Below, piece after piece: positions 21,285 to 32,992 of a stretch of DNA of 64,000 bases. Position 1 is the first letter of the stretch; the number at the start of each line of letters is the position of its first letter. Made by a program: the position numbers and the translations under genes. The stretch comes from Hyparrhenia diplandra (lineage: Eukaryota > Streptophyta > Magnoliopsida > Poales > Poaceae). The notes beneath the pieces are model-generated. The model saw nothing but the letters and a program-made list of their open reading frames with translations, did no database searches and was not told where the DNA came from. Location of the stretch: assembly GCA_015847255.1 (NCBI GenBank), contig JADLZK010010444.1:186001-250000 (forward strand), given 5' to 3'.

Positions 21285-24199
21285 CGTATGTGTGCATGTT
21301 ACTGATCAGTTCGCGTTACATTCTTTTTTGCGTCACTTGCTCACCACTTCACCATACTGAAATTTTCTTCTTCTCTGGTGAATTTCGATTCTGAAACTGA
21401 ATCGATGGACTGCAGTTTTGGTAGAATCGTCGTGGACAAGGTCCACTCTCGAGCGAGCTCATCCGAGCCCAAGGATGATGATAGCAGAACCACGAGTCAT
21501 CTCACACCGAGGTATCTACCCGGGGCTGCTTTCATCTTCTGGTGTGTTATTAAATCGTTTATGATGCTTAGTAATAATCCAACTCTCGATCTTCGCAGTT
21601 TGACGACGTCAAGGATCTTTAGGAGCATCATTGGACTTCGATCTCGAGCCCGTCATGAACGGAATAATGGATGATTTATTGCTTTTTTTTTCTCGAACAC
21701 GCCTTCGCGTGTTTTTTTCATTAAGAGAAGAAGCCAAGACTGGGTGAACAAACAGTAACACGACACAACAAAATAATACAACACAACAGCACCCAACCAC
21801 AGAGGAAGTGGCCACAACAACAACTGTTGAAAGCAAGAGGGACAGGAGCCCGACACCGACCTACACAACACAACAAGAAAGGCGAAATGCAGCAATGCTA
21901 GGTCTAGGCTCGGCAGACGCCGACTGAAGGAGTGGACGTTCCGGTCGCCGAAATCCACACAGCCGAGCATCAAGGGGGCGTCACACACTCGGCACACCGC
22001 CCGAGGTGGATCCAAGTGCGACATCGATGGCCCACGGCCATGCAACGATGACGGCTACGATGATGGCGTCAACCCCCGAGACGACTCCAAGTTGAGTGTG
22101 ACGCCGGTGGCCCACGACCAAGCAACGACGATGGCGACAATGAAGGCGTCGAATCCAAGCGGGACAGGCCAGGAAGATGAGTTGGGCGAGCTGCAACACC
22201 GCACCGCCCAGCCTGGGGACGCAAGCAAAATATGTAGTGGAAGTTCTGGTCGCCGGCGCGGCGCCGGTGGTCCACCACCGCACAACGACGGTGGCTGCGA
22301 CGACGCGCCAACCTCGGAGCAAGGCGGAAAGAACCGGCGCGGAGTGACAACTCCGTGCGAGACGCAGGGCGGGGATGGCGAGGCAACATTGAAGGTTGGG
22401 GCGGAATTGCACGGCGGCACAAGAGCTCGGTGGGTTTAACGGAGCCTTTAAGAAAGGGATGACGCCTGCAGACGCCAGCTGCGTTGAGAGCACCCACTGG
22501 AACTTTCGTTCCCAGAGCCCCGGTAGCCGCAGCGACGTAACGAAAATGACGACGCCTTCAAGAAGGTAATGACGCGGGGCGCCACCGTCGTCGGCCCAAG
22601 GCGCGAGGCTTGGGAGTTGAGGGTTTTCACCCAGTGCCGTCATCCACAGCTTCCACCCTGACAGTACACCATCGCGCCGGCGGTTCGAGAGGGACCGCCC
22701 GTGCAAAGAAGTCGCCTCCGACCCCGGGAAGGTGGTGGCGAGAACGCGCCCATGCACGGGCCGACATGATGGCGCGGGCCTCGCCCGCATGCCACCATAA
22801 GCCGGAACCGCGGCCGCGCGACCGATAGGGACGGGTTGGGGTTGCCCGCATGGGGCCGTTGTGGTCGCGCACCCCACGCCTCGCCGCGACGGGGAGGGAA
22901 GCGCCGCTGCCCGCACTGGGGAGACGCCGCCGCCGCGCACCACGGGTCCCGCCCCGCGCCATTGGCCCATGGCTGGGAGCCGCGACGCCGAGCAGGCCAT
23001 CCACCCACCATCGGTGGGGGAGGACGGCGCCGCCGCCCCCGGCGGCCTCACCGTGCTCGGAGTAGGGGCCCTGGACCGCCGCCACCGCAAACCCTAGGCC
23101 CGGCCGCCACCGGCACCCCGGCCGAGCGGGTAGCGGAGGGAGCGGATCCACGTGCACGAGGGACCGGATCCGGCTAAGGAGGGGACCAGCCCCGCCCGCC
23201 GCCGGCCGGAGAAAGGTGGGAGGGGGGGGGGCACGGGCTTCACCGGGAGCGTGAAGGGGCGGGGAGGGAGGAGGTAGGTAGGGGGAGAGGAGGAGGGAGG
23301 CCGCCGCCGCCGGGCTAGGGAGGCAGGCGGCGGCGGCCAGAGCCGGCGGTGGTGGGGGAAGGTTGGGCGGCGGCACAGGGAGCCCTCGAGCCGCCTCCCG
23401 GGAGACGACGCGAGGGAGCGTTTCTCTCCTCCAGGATTTATTGCTGGGAGTTCATATTTCATTAGTACTATGTTTTAATAGCTAGCTCTAGTATGGCGTC
23501 GTCGCAGCCAGCAGGGATCGTCGTCCTCCGAGAAAGTTCTTAAGTGATCCTCTAGTAGTAGTAGTGTCGTGTGTTGTGTACTAGGTAACCTGTTCGGAAG
23601 TGTGGTGGTCGCAACTTTCATTTGCAATAATAACTGTCTCTGTTTCTTGGGAAATATGAATCATGTGCAGAAATCTCCTGCAATTTCATTCCTGCAAAGA
23701 CTATTTCATTTGCTAACTTCTGGAGTTCAGTAAAGTAGAGGGGCGAAATCAAGTAAAGAGCAGCAATGAAACTGCAAGGAAAAAAAGAGAGTACTACTAG
23801 ATCAAGGTAAACTGTTGTACATGCAAGAAAAAGAAAAAGAAATAGTAGAGGCCAATGATAAAAGAACAATGAGTAAAAAAAATGAAAAGAATTTACCGTG
23901 GGGTAGAAAATCCAGCAAATATTACTGAACAACCTTGTACCGTGAAACAAAGAATCTGTTTTGATTTATACTAACAAATAAACAGAAAACCCATTCAGTT
24001 GTCAATACACAAATCGGTGGAGAATCCATGTGCAACAAGACTGCAAAACCGACTGCAATGCAATACTGATCTTCTGCTTGCTTTGCATTGGGGCCATAGC
24101 AGCTGTCGATCGAAACCCCGTGATCAGGATGGATCAGGCCAGGGCAGAGCTGCATTGCATGTGCCAAGACCAGATGGCCTTGCCATTTGTTGTTCCACT
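21285..24199 (+). repeat. Tandem duplication, copy 2, split by a retroposon
   Basis: Repeats copy 1 from tccgtatgtgtgcatg to gcatgtgccaagaccagatg...gttccact. Interrupted at 21684-23434 by a retroposon; 21285-21683 and 23435-24199 together restore the order of copy 1. Point and small indel differences are scattered throughout. The signal-peptide coding part was not duplicated. Confidence 0.85.
21684..23434 (-). mobile_element. GC-rich LINE-like retroposon, non-autonomous
   Basis: 1751 bp insertion bounded by the 11-bp duplication GATTTATTGCT (21673-21683 and 23435-23445). The plus strand begins with a T run, so on the minus strand the element ends in poly(A) after ...taatgaaaaaaacacgcg, as grass L1-type elements do. 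Its 5' half (22600-23430) is extremely GC-rich. Long minus-strand frames (22627-23376, 21981-23090) have no domain that I recognise; no reverse transcriptase motif was seen. It must have moved with enzymes from elsewhere. Confidence 0.75.
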
Positions 24200-25499
24200 C
24201 ACTGTGGGCGATGGTTGAGCAAGGGTTTAAAGTGGAGTATTCCTTGGCTGGCTGTACTACCATCTGCCAACGCAACGTCCTCTTTTCAGCAACAGAGCAC
24301 TACTTATGTTTCTCCTCTGGTTCAATCCACTTGGCCGTGTTCCCCCCAAAACATACAGCCAAGCCAAGCTCTTGACAGCCAAGCCAAGGTCTTGACGATG
24401 TGATTCAGAGAAGGCAATGTTGTGATTGGTTCAGAGGAGGGCGACTGTAGTGTGCAAAAGTGTCTTAATGGGAAGGTAGCTTAGAGATGGGCATGATGGT
24501 TGCGAATCAACGAGGCATCTAGGATGGTGACGAGATTCAGGCCCATTGTGGCCAGTACACAAACATACATACACATTTGTTTGGTTTGTAAACGTGTTGG
24601 ACCAGGATGGAGAGAGTTGTTAATTGGTTGGGTGTGATGAATTATTTTGTGTGGCCACAAATGGAACCCAACGTAATGTTGTGTAGCATGCATGCTGGGA
24701 TGGAGGAGGGAATCTCTATCTAGCAATACAGCAAAAACATTTGAGGCTAGCAACAAACTTGACCCTGCACCGGATCACAATCCTTATACGGCGCACGCGC
24801 GCCGCTATGCATAGCCGCAAGACGGACGCGTGGCGCGCAGCGCAAGCGGCGGGCGCCGCTGCGGCGCCGGGAGGGGGCCGGGTGGGGCGGAAGCGCCGGG
24901 CGGCGATGGCGCCGCGGCCGGGCGGTGGAGGAGGAGGCGGCGCCGCCGCCGTAGCTTTAGGGTTCCGCCACTCGCCGCCGCTTTAGGGTTCCGGCGAGGT
25001 CGCCGGCGAAGCCCCCCCGCCCTCCATCCTCTCCCCGGTATAGAATCCCGGCCGCCGGGCGGCGGTCGTGAACGAGGCGGTGGTGGCGGCTCGGCCGGGC
25101 GGTGAGCGAGGCGGCGGCGGCGCCGCCGAGCCGGGCCGTGGCAGGCCTCATTTCGGCATGGGCATGGGCGGCGGGGGAGCTCGCCGGAATCCATGGGGGC
25201 GGCGGAGCTCGGTGGCGGCGTTAGAGAAGAAGGGGGTAGGGAGGGGCGGACGCCGCCGGCGCCCTAGGGTCGCGGAGCTCCGGCGAAGCCCTAGGCGGGC
25301 GGCGGGGGCGGGGGCGGGGCGGGGGGGCAGACTCGAGGAGGAAGAAGGGTGGGTGGTGTGCGCCGGTATGGATCTTTGGTGCGCCGCGGCGCCGCGAAGC
25401 ATGCCCCGCACCGGATGGTAGGATATGAGCGACAAATTAGGTCCTAATAACATAGTGGTTTGAGACACTAGAGTAACTGAAGGGAAAAAAAAAAAATCA
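24200..25499. other. Mixed intergenic DNA with a GC-rich block
   Basis: 24356-24395 repeats cagccaagccaag(c/g)tcttga twice. 24780-25430 is very GC-rich (CGG/GCC-rich) with two tttagggttccg strings near 24955-24995. Open frames on both strands there are composition-driven. No domain recognised. Confidence 0.4.
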
Positions 25500-25513
25500 C
25501 TCAACCGGTACTT

Positions 25514-25771
25514 TCTTAGGACAGTTGGGTGCAAAAGCTCGATAAGACTTTCAAAGCGGGTATGGTGGACGTGAATCATTCGATGTTGCTCCTAGGCAAA
25601 CGATGCCCGGCCTCACTTTCGCAAATCGTCTCTGTTCGCGCTGGGTATGGAGATCCCGAGAGCAAGAAATGCACGATGACCGTCAAGCAACAACTCATCA
25701 TGGCAAAGATCAAAAGCATGGCCAACATTGGATCGCAGTGGGAGCATATCACGTGGTTTGATCTAGCCTAG
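25514..25771 (+). CDS. Unknown coding fragment
   Basis: A frame of about 85 codons open before 25529 and ending at TAG 25769-25771: ...KRCPASLSQIVSVRAGYGD, ESKKCTMTVKQQLIMAKIK, GSQWEHITWFDLA. The amino-acid composition is that of a real protein and unlike the GC-rich frames around it. I do not recognise it; it might be a transposase C-terminus because the following 170 bp carries aaatcgtca...gtgaca strings in both orientations. No start or promoter is evident. Confidence 0.35.
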
Positions 25772-26611
25772 GCCAAGTGACTGCTCTAGGCTTTGCCACG
25801 GGGCCAAATCGTCAATGTCATGTTTGTAACCTTATTCTGTGATGAAATACGCCAAATCGTCACTGTGACATTTGTGATGCTACAAAGATGATGAACCGGA
25901 TTTCGTCATAACTTTGTCACACAAATGTTTCAATGACGTTATTAGCTAGCCTTTACTACGACAAAAGTGAATCCTCTTAGATGTGAAGTTATGTTTTTTA
26001 GCATTGTCTAGAGAGGTTTCCCAACCGGGACCCGATCCCACTCCTACACTAGTGTCCACAAAAAATTGACAATCGGGCAAGGGCCCCCTTCCTAAGAGAT
26101 TGATTATGTTTCTTCTTGAATGTTTTTGTGGGCTATTTGGACCACAAGAAACATGATGGCAATTGAACAGAAATATCAAAATGCCCCAACTGATGTTGTA
26201 TACATTGCATTATCACTGTTGCAGAAGTGGAGTATCCCGCTTAAGGTCGGGAACAGAGAGTGCGTGCTCTTTCATGCCTAGCCAATTTTTGTTTCAGACA
26301 TTGTCGAAATTTGATTCTTGCAAAAGGGCTAGATGTTTGTTATTCTGTTCTGCTTTTGACGCCGGTACCCGTTGGATGTATCAGTTACGTTGGTTTCTTA
26401 TAAGTAGAGGTTATCCTACTTTTAGAAAAATGACAATTGATAGCAAACATGTACCGTTATTTTTCAGAAGTTGTTGTCTCAGATTCGCCATCTTCTACTT
26501 CTATAGTAGTAGCAATTAAAAGTTTCCTTGATAAAGATACCACATATGACACTCCTTTGAGTGTTTCTATTAAATAAAAGAGCAGGTTTATATATGACTA
26601 ATAATTGGTGC
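25772..26611. other. Intergenic, no gene seen
   Basis: 25840-25940 repeats gtcac/gtgac-containing strings that could be the subterminal part of a DNA transposon, but no terminus or target duplication was found. 26160-26520 contains a frame of 118 codons without recognisable content. Confidence 0.4.
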
Positions 26612-27020
26612 CTAGGTAATAGGCAAGCCTTTTGCTCTAATCTCCATGCCTTCAATGATGAGCCCTTTCTTGGCATAGGTGTTTGTTGTCTCACACAACT
26701 GCACTTCTACTGTGCTACTATCATCACGCATGCTGAACTCACCGAGCCTGAGCTCCAGCCATCCTTCAGAGCGGGTGACCGGGTAAGCCACGCGATCCAC
26801 GCGCACCGCGTCTTGGTCCACAAAGGAAACAATGGCATCAAACGTCGGTACACCATCGACTCGGACGCATGAATTCCCCCATCTCAGGCCATCGTGATCA
26901 TCTGCCAACTTGTAAACAAGATATATTTCGTAGTTAGTGTTGGCGGGGAGGGCCCGTTGTGGTACACTGCCCACAATGTGGAGCCACCACACTTCTATGA
27001 GTTCCATCGATGTTGCAAAC
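26612..27020 (-). pseudogene. PP2 (phloem protein 2) lectin domain, orphan last exon
   Basis: Minus-strand exon preceded by a good acceptor (cacatacag, complement of 27021-27029). It encodes VWWLHIVGSVPQRALPANTNYEIYLVYKL, then GWLELRLGEF, and VEVQLCETTN...KKGLIIEGMEIRAK, and stops at 26612. These are the hallmark strands of the PP2 domain (C/VWWLEI.G.......L.P.T.Y...LV.KL; GW.E..LGEF; KKGLI..GIEIRPK). PP2 proteins are lectin-like, cytosolic or phloem proteins, some chitin-binding, used alone or behind F-box, TIR or other domains. No exon for the N-terminal part was found upstream (27040-28400 is repeats), so this looks like a fragment left by insertions. Confidence 0.75.
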
Positions 27021-27159
27021 CTGTATGTGCAAGCCAAACAAGCAAAGTCATGCGTTTATGTTTAATAACAGGAATAATAAGTACAGAAAACACTTTAAGG
27101 AATTGACGATACTATTGCTATTTCTGTGAAAAATATTAAGACAGTTCCCTACTTAGATA

Positions 27160-27393
27160 CTCCCTTGGTTACAACTTATAAGTCATTCTATGAACCTTAG
27201 AGAGTCAAAGTACCTAATGTCTGACCCAAATTATAGAGAGAAATAAAATTATAAAATCAAATAGGTATACTATTAAAATACATCTGATATTCAGTTGATA
27301 TCATAAATTATTTTATTATATAAATTTGGTCAAACTTGAGGTGATCGATTTTTAAGATTTTTTAGAATGACTTGTAATTTGGGAGGGAGGAAG
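27160..27393. mobile_element. Stowaway MITE
   Basis: 234 bp, ends CTCCCTTGGTTACAACTTAT and the complement of gacttgtaatttgggaggga, flanked by TA at 27158-27159 and 27394-27395. It lies upstream of the PP2 exon (minus strand). No coding content. Confidence 0.85.
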
Positions 27394-27516
27394 TATGTCT
27401 AAAGCTACTCTTTCTAAAAAAGAAAAGCTGCTGCGACGTATTTGTGTTAGCTCAATTTTTTCGGTAATAACTTTTTAATAAGCCTTTAGCGGGGGTAATA
27501 CACATTATATACAAGC

Positions 27517-28378
27517 CAAAAGTCCACATTGCGTCACTCAACTTTCGCAAAACTCCACTTTTCCTTCCTGAACTCAAAAACCGCGCAAAACATCTTCCTC
27601 AACTTTGAAAAGTGAAAACCATTCATATTATCTCGCAAACTCGGTTATAACTGTTTTTTTTTTTTGTTTTTTTACCTATTTTGATTTAATCCTTAAATAA
27701 TCATAGTTAATAAGAGAAAACACAAAAAATGAAAAATCCAATTTTGGTGGACTCGACATGATATAATATGACATGCTTTAGTACAAAGCTTTTCTTGTAG
27801 GTTTAGATGTATACTTTTATGTAATTAATTGGAATGGTTCATAGCTTCAGTTTTCTATGTTCCAATTATGATTAAATTTTTATGGTGGACTAATTATTGT
27901 ATGCTTGAACTTTAGTAAAGATTCCATACTCATTAGATAATGTAAAATTTATAGATTTATTTAGAGATAACAATCATAAAACCTGAATAAATCTATAACT
28001 AAGTTACCACAATTGAATCGTAAAAACTGCAGCTATAAATTATTTCAATTATTTACAAAAACAACATACATATAAAGCTATAGCAAAATCTTCATACTAA
28101 AACATGATATATATTATATGTTCAAAGTGTGTAGATCTACTCATGCGATTCCAATGAAATTGGATTATCTATTTGATGATTTTTTTTCTTTGACTTACTA
28201 TGAATTTTAAAAGATTCTACAAAATTAATAAAAATAAAAAAGACAAAACTGCGTTAAAATCGCTTATAACTGGGTAGGGAGGTACTATAAATGGTTTTAA
28301 AAGTTAGGGAGGTGTTTTGCCTCGCTTTTGGAGTATAGGGTTTCATAAAAGTTGAGAGAGGTAACGTGGACTTTTTCC
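27517..28378. mobile_element. Long-terminal-inverted-repeat element, about 0.86 kb
   Basis: The first ~130 bp (aaaagtccacattgcgtcac..., then ctcaacttt, gttataactg) and the last ~130 bp (...ttataactgggtaggga, aaagttgagagaggtaacgt, ggactttt) are imperfect inverted copies of each other. The middle is AT-rich and non-coding. Long inverted ends point to a foldback or Mutator-like non-autonomous element. A clear target duplication was not found. Confidence 0.7.
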
Positions 28379-28435
28379 TTATTATTGAATGGATGTATGA
28401 TGGTTGGAGGCCCATAAGTAAAGTGAAAGTTTATA

Positions 28436-28547
28436 GGCCCAAGAATTAACTTGCGAGTCCGTGTACATCAACGAAGCTGATGCCAACGAAGGCCCAAGAA
28501 TTAACTTGCGAGTCCGTGTATACATCAACGAAGCTGATGCCAACGAA
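28436..28547 (+). repeat. 55-bp tandem repeat, two units
   Basis: Units 28436-28490 and 28491-28547 (ggcccaagaattaacttgcg ... gctgatgccaacgaa) differ only by an extra TA. Both end in GAAGCTGATGCCAACGA, which is also present at 34635-34651. Confidence 0.9.
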
Positions 28548-28805
28548 ACATACTTATGGGCGTTTGGCCGGCGTTTGGCCTCGCGATCTAGTGACCAGGG
28601 TCCGCCCCTACGGCGCTTCGGCCGCATCCGAAGTCCGTGTCCGCAGCCGCAGCTCCGCTGGATGCTCGCTGCGTTGCCTCCCTTGTCCCGACTCCGCCGC
28701 GGCCGGCGCCAAGGAGCTGTCGGACGAGCCGGACGCCCCACGCCCGCACGCCACCACCGATCACTCGGTCAGACAGGAACAGGACATCGGGTACTTAGGT
28801 CTTAC
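28548..28805 (+). other. GC-rich host fragment interrupted by the LINE-like element
   Basis: Open frames run through it on both strands but none has recognisable content. It ends at the target site of the insertion that starts at 28817; its original continuation is 34347 onwards. Confidence 0.4.
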
Positions 28806-29091
28806 ATCTCTTATATTTTTTTTTAAAGCGTGCCCATTGACGTATTGCATTAAGGAAAAATAGATTTACATGTCACACATTTTAGCCAAAACAACCAGTC
28901 TTTAGCCAAGACAAAAGCACACAAAGAAGAATCGGTGGCTTAAACGGCGGCGCTGGTACGGTTGTGCTTTAAAGGTAAACTATTGCGCGACAAGAGTGGG
29001 GGAAGAAGCGGACGCGCCACGATCGCAGATTAACAATCTCCCCTGGCCGCCAACGCCCGGGCCGCATCAAGGGAAGAGCTTGCGCAGACAC

Positions 29092-29411
29092 CGCCGCTTG
29101 TCGGACGATCCGTCGCCGCCAAAGTGATTCCGGAGCTCGCCGCTAGCTCGGGACTCGGAGTGTCCGACGCCGCCGACGGCGTCCCTCATGCTTGCTGAAA
29201 GCAACACCAACAACGCCTTCCGCTCGGTTGTGGATCGCGCCTGCCCTATTTCGCCGCTTGTCGGACGATCCGTCGTCGCCAAAGTGATTCCCGAGCTTGC
29301 TCGCTAGCTCGGGATTGAGTGTTCGACGCCGCCGCCGACCGGGCGCCCCTCGCTTGCCGAGCAACACCAACGGCGTCTTCCGCTTCGGTAATGGATCGCG
29401 CTGCTCCTATT
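29092..29411. repeat. 160-bp tandem repeat in the LINE-like element
   Basis: Units start at 29092 and 29252 with cgccgcttgtcggacgatcc and diverge by small indels. A third start (tttcgccgcccgg) is seen near 29408. It lies in the 3' part of the element. Confidence 0.8.
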
Positions 29412-32070
29412 TCGCCGCCCGGGGCGGGGTTCGTCTTATGACCCATTCTCATCGGTGATTTTGACGAGCGGAGGGTGGGGGCGGCCTGTCGTGGGATGGG
29501 CTTGTCGCAGCGGCGGGGTGACCGCCCGAGGAAGTCCTGGATGGAAGCAACAAGTGGGCACGGCGGACGACGACCGTTCGGGGCTGGTGAGGAAAAGAGA
29601 CGCCGGGCAGCGCCGGTGTCGACCGTGTCAAGACCACCCAACTCCTCTCCTGCAAAGCGAACACCGAGTAGGGGAAGGATATTGTGCACGTTCTCCCTCC
29701 TAGAGGACGACTCAACATCCCTGAATGCTTCATGGAACCTCACGGCGAGCGCGGGGTCTGGGGTAGGCACCGCATGCACAGGTCGCTTGGCCCACTTGTT
29801 GGACTGGACACGCCGCGCTTGCTTTTCCGGGCGGCGATCGCGGAAAGCAGATTTGGCGGCCAGCCGGTTGCTACGACGCGGGACCCAATGGAAGGCCGCC
29901 GACAACCCTTGACCTTCGCTACAGGTGGAGTTTTGGCAAGTTTCGCCAACGGCGGTGTCGATGAGTCGATGAAGGCTAGTACCGGCGGCCGAGGGCGCGG
30001 GATGGAGGGCCGACGGAACGCCACCGGGGGGGAGCCGAAGAAGGAGTGCGAGGAGCCCGCAGCTCACACTGCCGCCGCCCACGACACGTCGGCACTCGCG
30101 AGGCTGAGACGAGCCAAGTGAGGTGGCGACGTGGTGGACGCCTGCACGTCCTGGGCCTCGGACCCCTCCGACACCTCCGCCACGGTCTGGCCACGACAAG
30201 CCCCCACCCCGGACGGCGAGGGGCGGGCCGGGCGGCGCGATGTGGTGGATTGGGTCCGCAAAAGACCACAGATCCACCGGCCTCCGCCCGCAGCGAGGGC
30301 GCGACCATCGCATTGGCGAATGTGCCTCGAATCGCACGACGGTGGATGGCGCGCTGACGAGGAAGGCCACGAGCTCATCAAGCATCGGGTCCACCCGAGC
30401 GGGGCATCGTAGCCACCTGGCGCAAGCCCCGGCAGGTCCGAAGAGGCGGTGGCTTTGTCGGTGGAGCCAAAGAGCCATGGTGAACGCCGCACGCACGGCG
30501 TGCTCGCGGAGCAAGTCAAAGATCCGTGGAGGCCACATGAAACCTCAACGAGAAGGTGCCCATGCGAGGCTAACAATAGAGGAAGGCGCGATGATGCCCC
30601 ACGCCGAGGCTCCTCCGCGGTGGCGGTAGAGATGGCGGTGAAGGGGTCGCCGACGCGAGGTTCGCTCCGCCGCCATCCGAAGTCGCGGGCACAGTGGCGA
30701 AGCGCCTCACTGCAGGGAGATAGCATGACGGCAGCATGTGTCGCGCAACGTGATCCTTCGCGGGAGACGGTTGAAGCACATGCCTACAAGATAGGCCAGA
30801 CATGGCGGCGACGACACGAGGCGTGGTGGCCATCGCGAGATCGGGTTGAGCGCGACGCGCCGGGCGTGCTCGGCGGTGGAGGACGGCGTTGCCAGCCCGC
30901 AGAAGATCCGGCATGGTTGCCCGACGCATGACCCAAGGCGCTGGTGGGCGGAGACACGGCGGGGCCCCGAGGCGAGGTGAGCAGAGACGCGCCCGCACCG
31001 TTGGCACGGCCGACCGCCGTAAGCCCCGCCAAGGGGCCCTCGAGGTGCGCCGCCCAGGGACGGCGCCCACGCCCACGGCGCTGCGCGGCGCGGGTGGGAG
31101 GGACGACGGTCGGTGTCGGTCACCATGACGGCGGTGGCCCATGCCGACTCGACGCCCGTGGGCGGAGTCACCGTGACACGGGCGCCGCTTGAGGCCGGGC
31201 GAGTTGGAGAGGCCTCGATGAGCCGCACGAAGGTAGTGCGGGTCCGCCGCCTCACCCACATTGACGTCTTCATCACTTTTCCAGTCTGAGATGATGCCCT
31301 CAGCCCACCGCATCTCCTTCGATCTGCCTAAGGAGGGCGGAAAGAAGGGAGTGGTGTCGGGAGACAGAGACCTGTAGGAGAGGTTCGATGGCTGCTGCAG
31401 CGCTTGTGGGGGCACCCGGAGTCGCCGAAAAAGCGGGAGGCGATAGGTTGGAGCCTGGCGGTGACATCGGAGCAGAAGGCCGCACGAGCACAACATTCGC
31501 ACCCACCAACAGCGACGCTGAGCAGGTGGCCGCACTGAAGGCGGTGCGGTGGAGGGAGGCAGAGCCGTAGTCATCCACAATTTCGCCATCCTCGACATCC
31601 GAGACGGGAGATACCAACGAACACGGGGCGGAGGGGCGCACCCGGGCGAACTGCTGGGCGACCGCCTCCACGAGAGGCGCGGACGAGCAGGGCCGGATAT
31701 CACCTTCGGGAGACGGCTGACGAGGGTCGGCGATTACGCCTCTAGTCCCCACAAATGGCAATGAAAGCGTAGCGCGCACTCCCGGCGAGGGAAGCGGCGG
31801 TGGGGTCAAGGTCGCAGCCCTCGTCGCCCCCATCCACCAACGTAGGGCAGGGGAGGGGGCAGGGTTCACCGGAGTTGACGACGGAGGCAGCAGGTCCTCG
31901 GCCCCGGGCGCCCGGACCGCCGGGCGGCGGGAAAACACACCCACGACGGCGTTGCGGGCACACGGGCGCGCATGGGGCGGCAGCTCCTCCCCAGCTGACC
32001 GAAAGCAGCGCCCGACCGCCGCTCCCGGTGATGACGACATGATAGTCTCAGATATGACCTTGTTAACCAC
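29246..32070 (-). pseudogene. LINE ORF1-like protein, frameshifted
   Basis: Minus-strand frames in succession: 31300-32070 (start MVNKVISETIMSSSPGAAVG, Pro/Ser-rich, with an acidic SPVSDVEDGEIVDDY stretch), 30707-31276 and 30570-31703 (a broken Cys/His knuckle near 30720-30800), then 29246-30538 (430 codons) containing RRSNRLAAKSAFRDRRPE, a basic motif typical of grass LINE ORF1 products. ORF1 proteins bind element RNA as a chaperone in the ribonucleoprotein. The frames do not join without shifts, so the gene is dead. Much of the length of the antisense frames here is due to GC content alone. Confidence 0.55.
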
Positions 32071-32992
32071 TCAAAATTAAAGGTGAATCAACTCTATTTC
32101 AGGTTCAGGTTTGATACATTTGAACAGTCATTGCTCCACCATGATCTTTGTGTGTTTTCCTTTTTCGTAATTACTTACATGGATTACTTACAATAACATG
32201 ACATGCAGACCACACACAATAACCATGTTACTAGGATCACCTACGACCGCAACACTCTTTCTTTTCTCATGCATGTACGTAAGACACCTAGAGTCACCAT
32301 TCTTCTTCGGGTTTTGTTTCGTTGTAAGTTTAGCCATTGCTACTTCCTTGTGTGTCGACTAGACCATCCATTCTACTTGATTCAGAACCCCAACTTTGAT
32401 CAATCAATTGTGTTCTTCACTTCTATCTAGTGATTTCAGCACTTGTTCATACCTGTTCTTGCCGGTTTCTCGATTGCTTGCAGGACAGGTGCCCTAGTGG
32501 CTGGGTGTTGCGCTCCACAAGATCGTGACAGCCATTGGAGGTGGTGTATTGGTTGCTAACGCGCCAGTCTTGGTAGGTCTGTAGTCGGGCCGTGAACGTC
32601 GTCTCCATCCCCAAATCGACTTATCCCCACCCTTCACCGAAAAGATCGGGAACAAACCCGGGTTCCCTCAACACCTGAGCTCGGCAAGGAGGTGCCCGCG
32701 GGTGCCCGGGTGAAGGCGAAGCAGGGGCAGCCCCGACGGCCGCACACAACGCACCGCCCATGCCGGTTGTCATCGCCGACGAACTCGAGGCTAGGCGCAC
32801 CGGAGGGGGCGGCCCCGGTCGACGATGGCGGTAAAGATCGGGTGGGCGGCCACCGAGGCCACGCCCGGACCCTCCCCCATCCTCCCCGAACATGCCCGAG
32901 GCCGCCCTGGCGCCGGGGAGCCGGTGAGGACTAGAGGGGCTTGAGAAGCCACCAACGGGCCGGGAGGTTGAGGAACACCTATGGGCTGGTAG

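Noticed and set aside
21981..23376. Long minus-strand frames of 369 and 249 codons as host genes
   Set aside because: They lie inside a retroposon with target duplication, are driven by extreme GC content, overlap other equally open frames on both strands and show no domain.
24780..25430. GC-rich block as the first exon of a host gene
   Set aside because: Open frames exist in most phases; no signal, domain or splice pair supports one of them.
29246..30538. 430-codon minus frame as an independent host gene
   Set aside because: It lies within the LINE-like insertion and contains an ORF1-type basic motif; kept as part of a transposon pseudogene.
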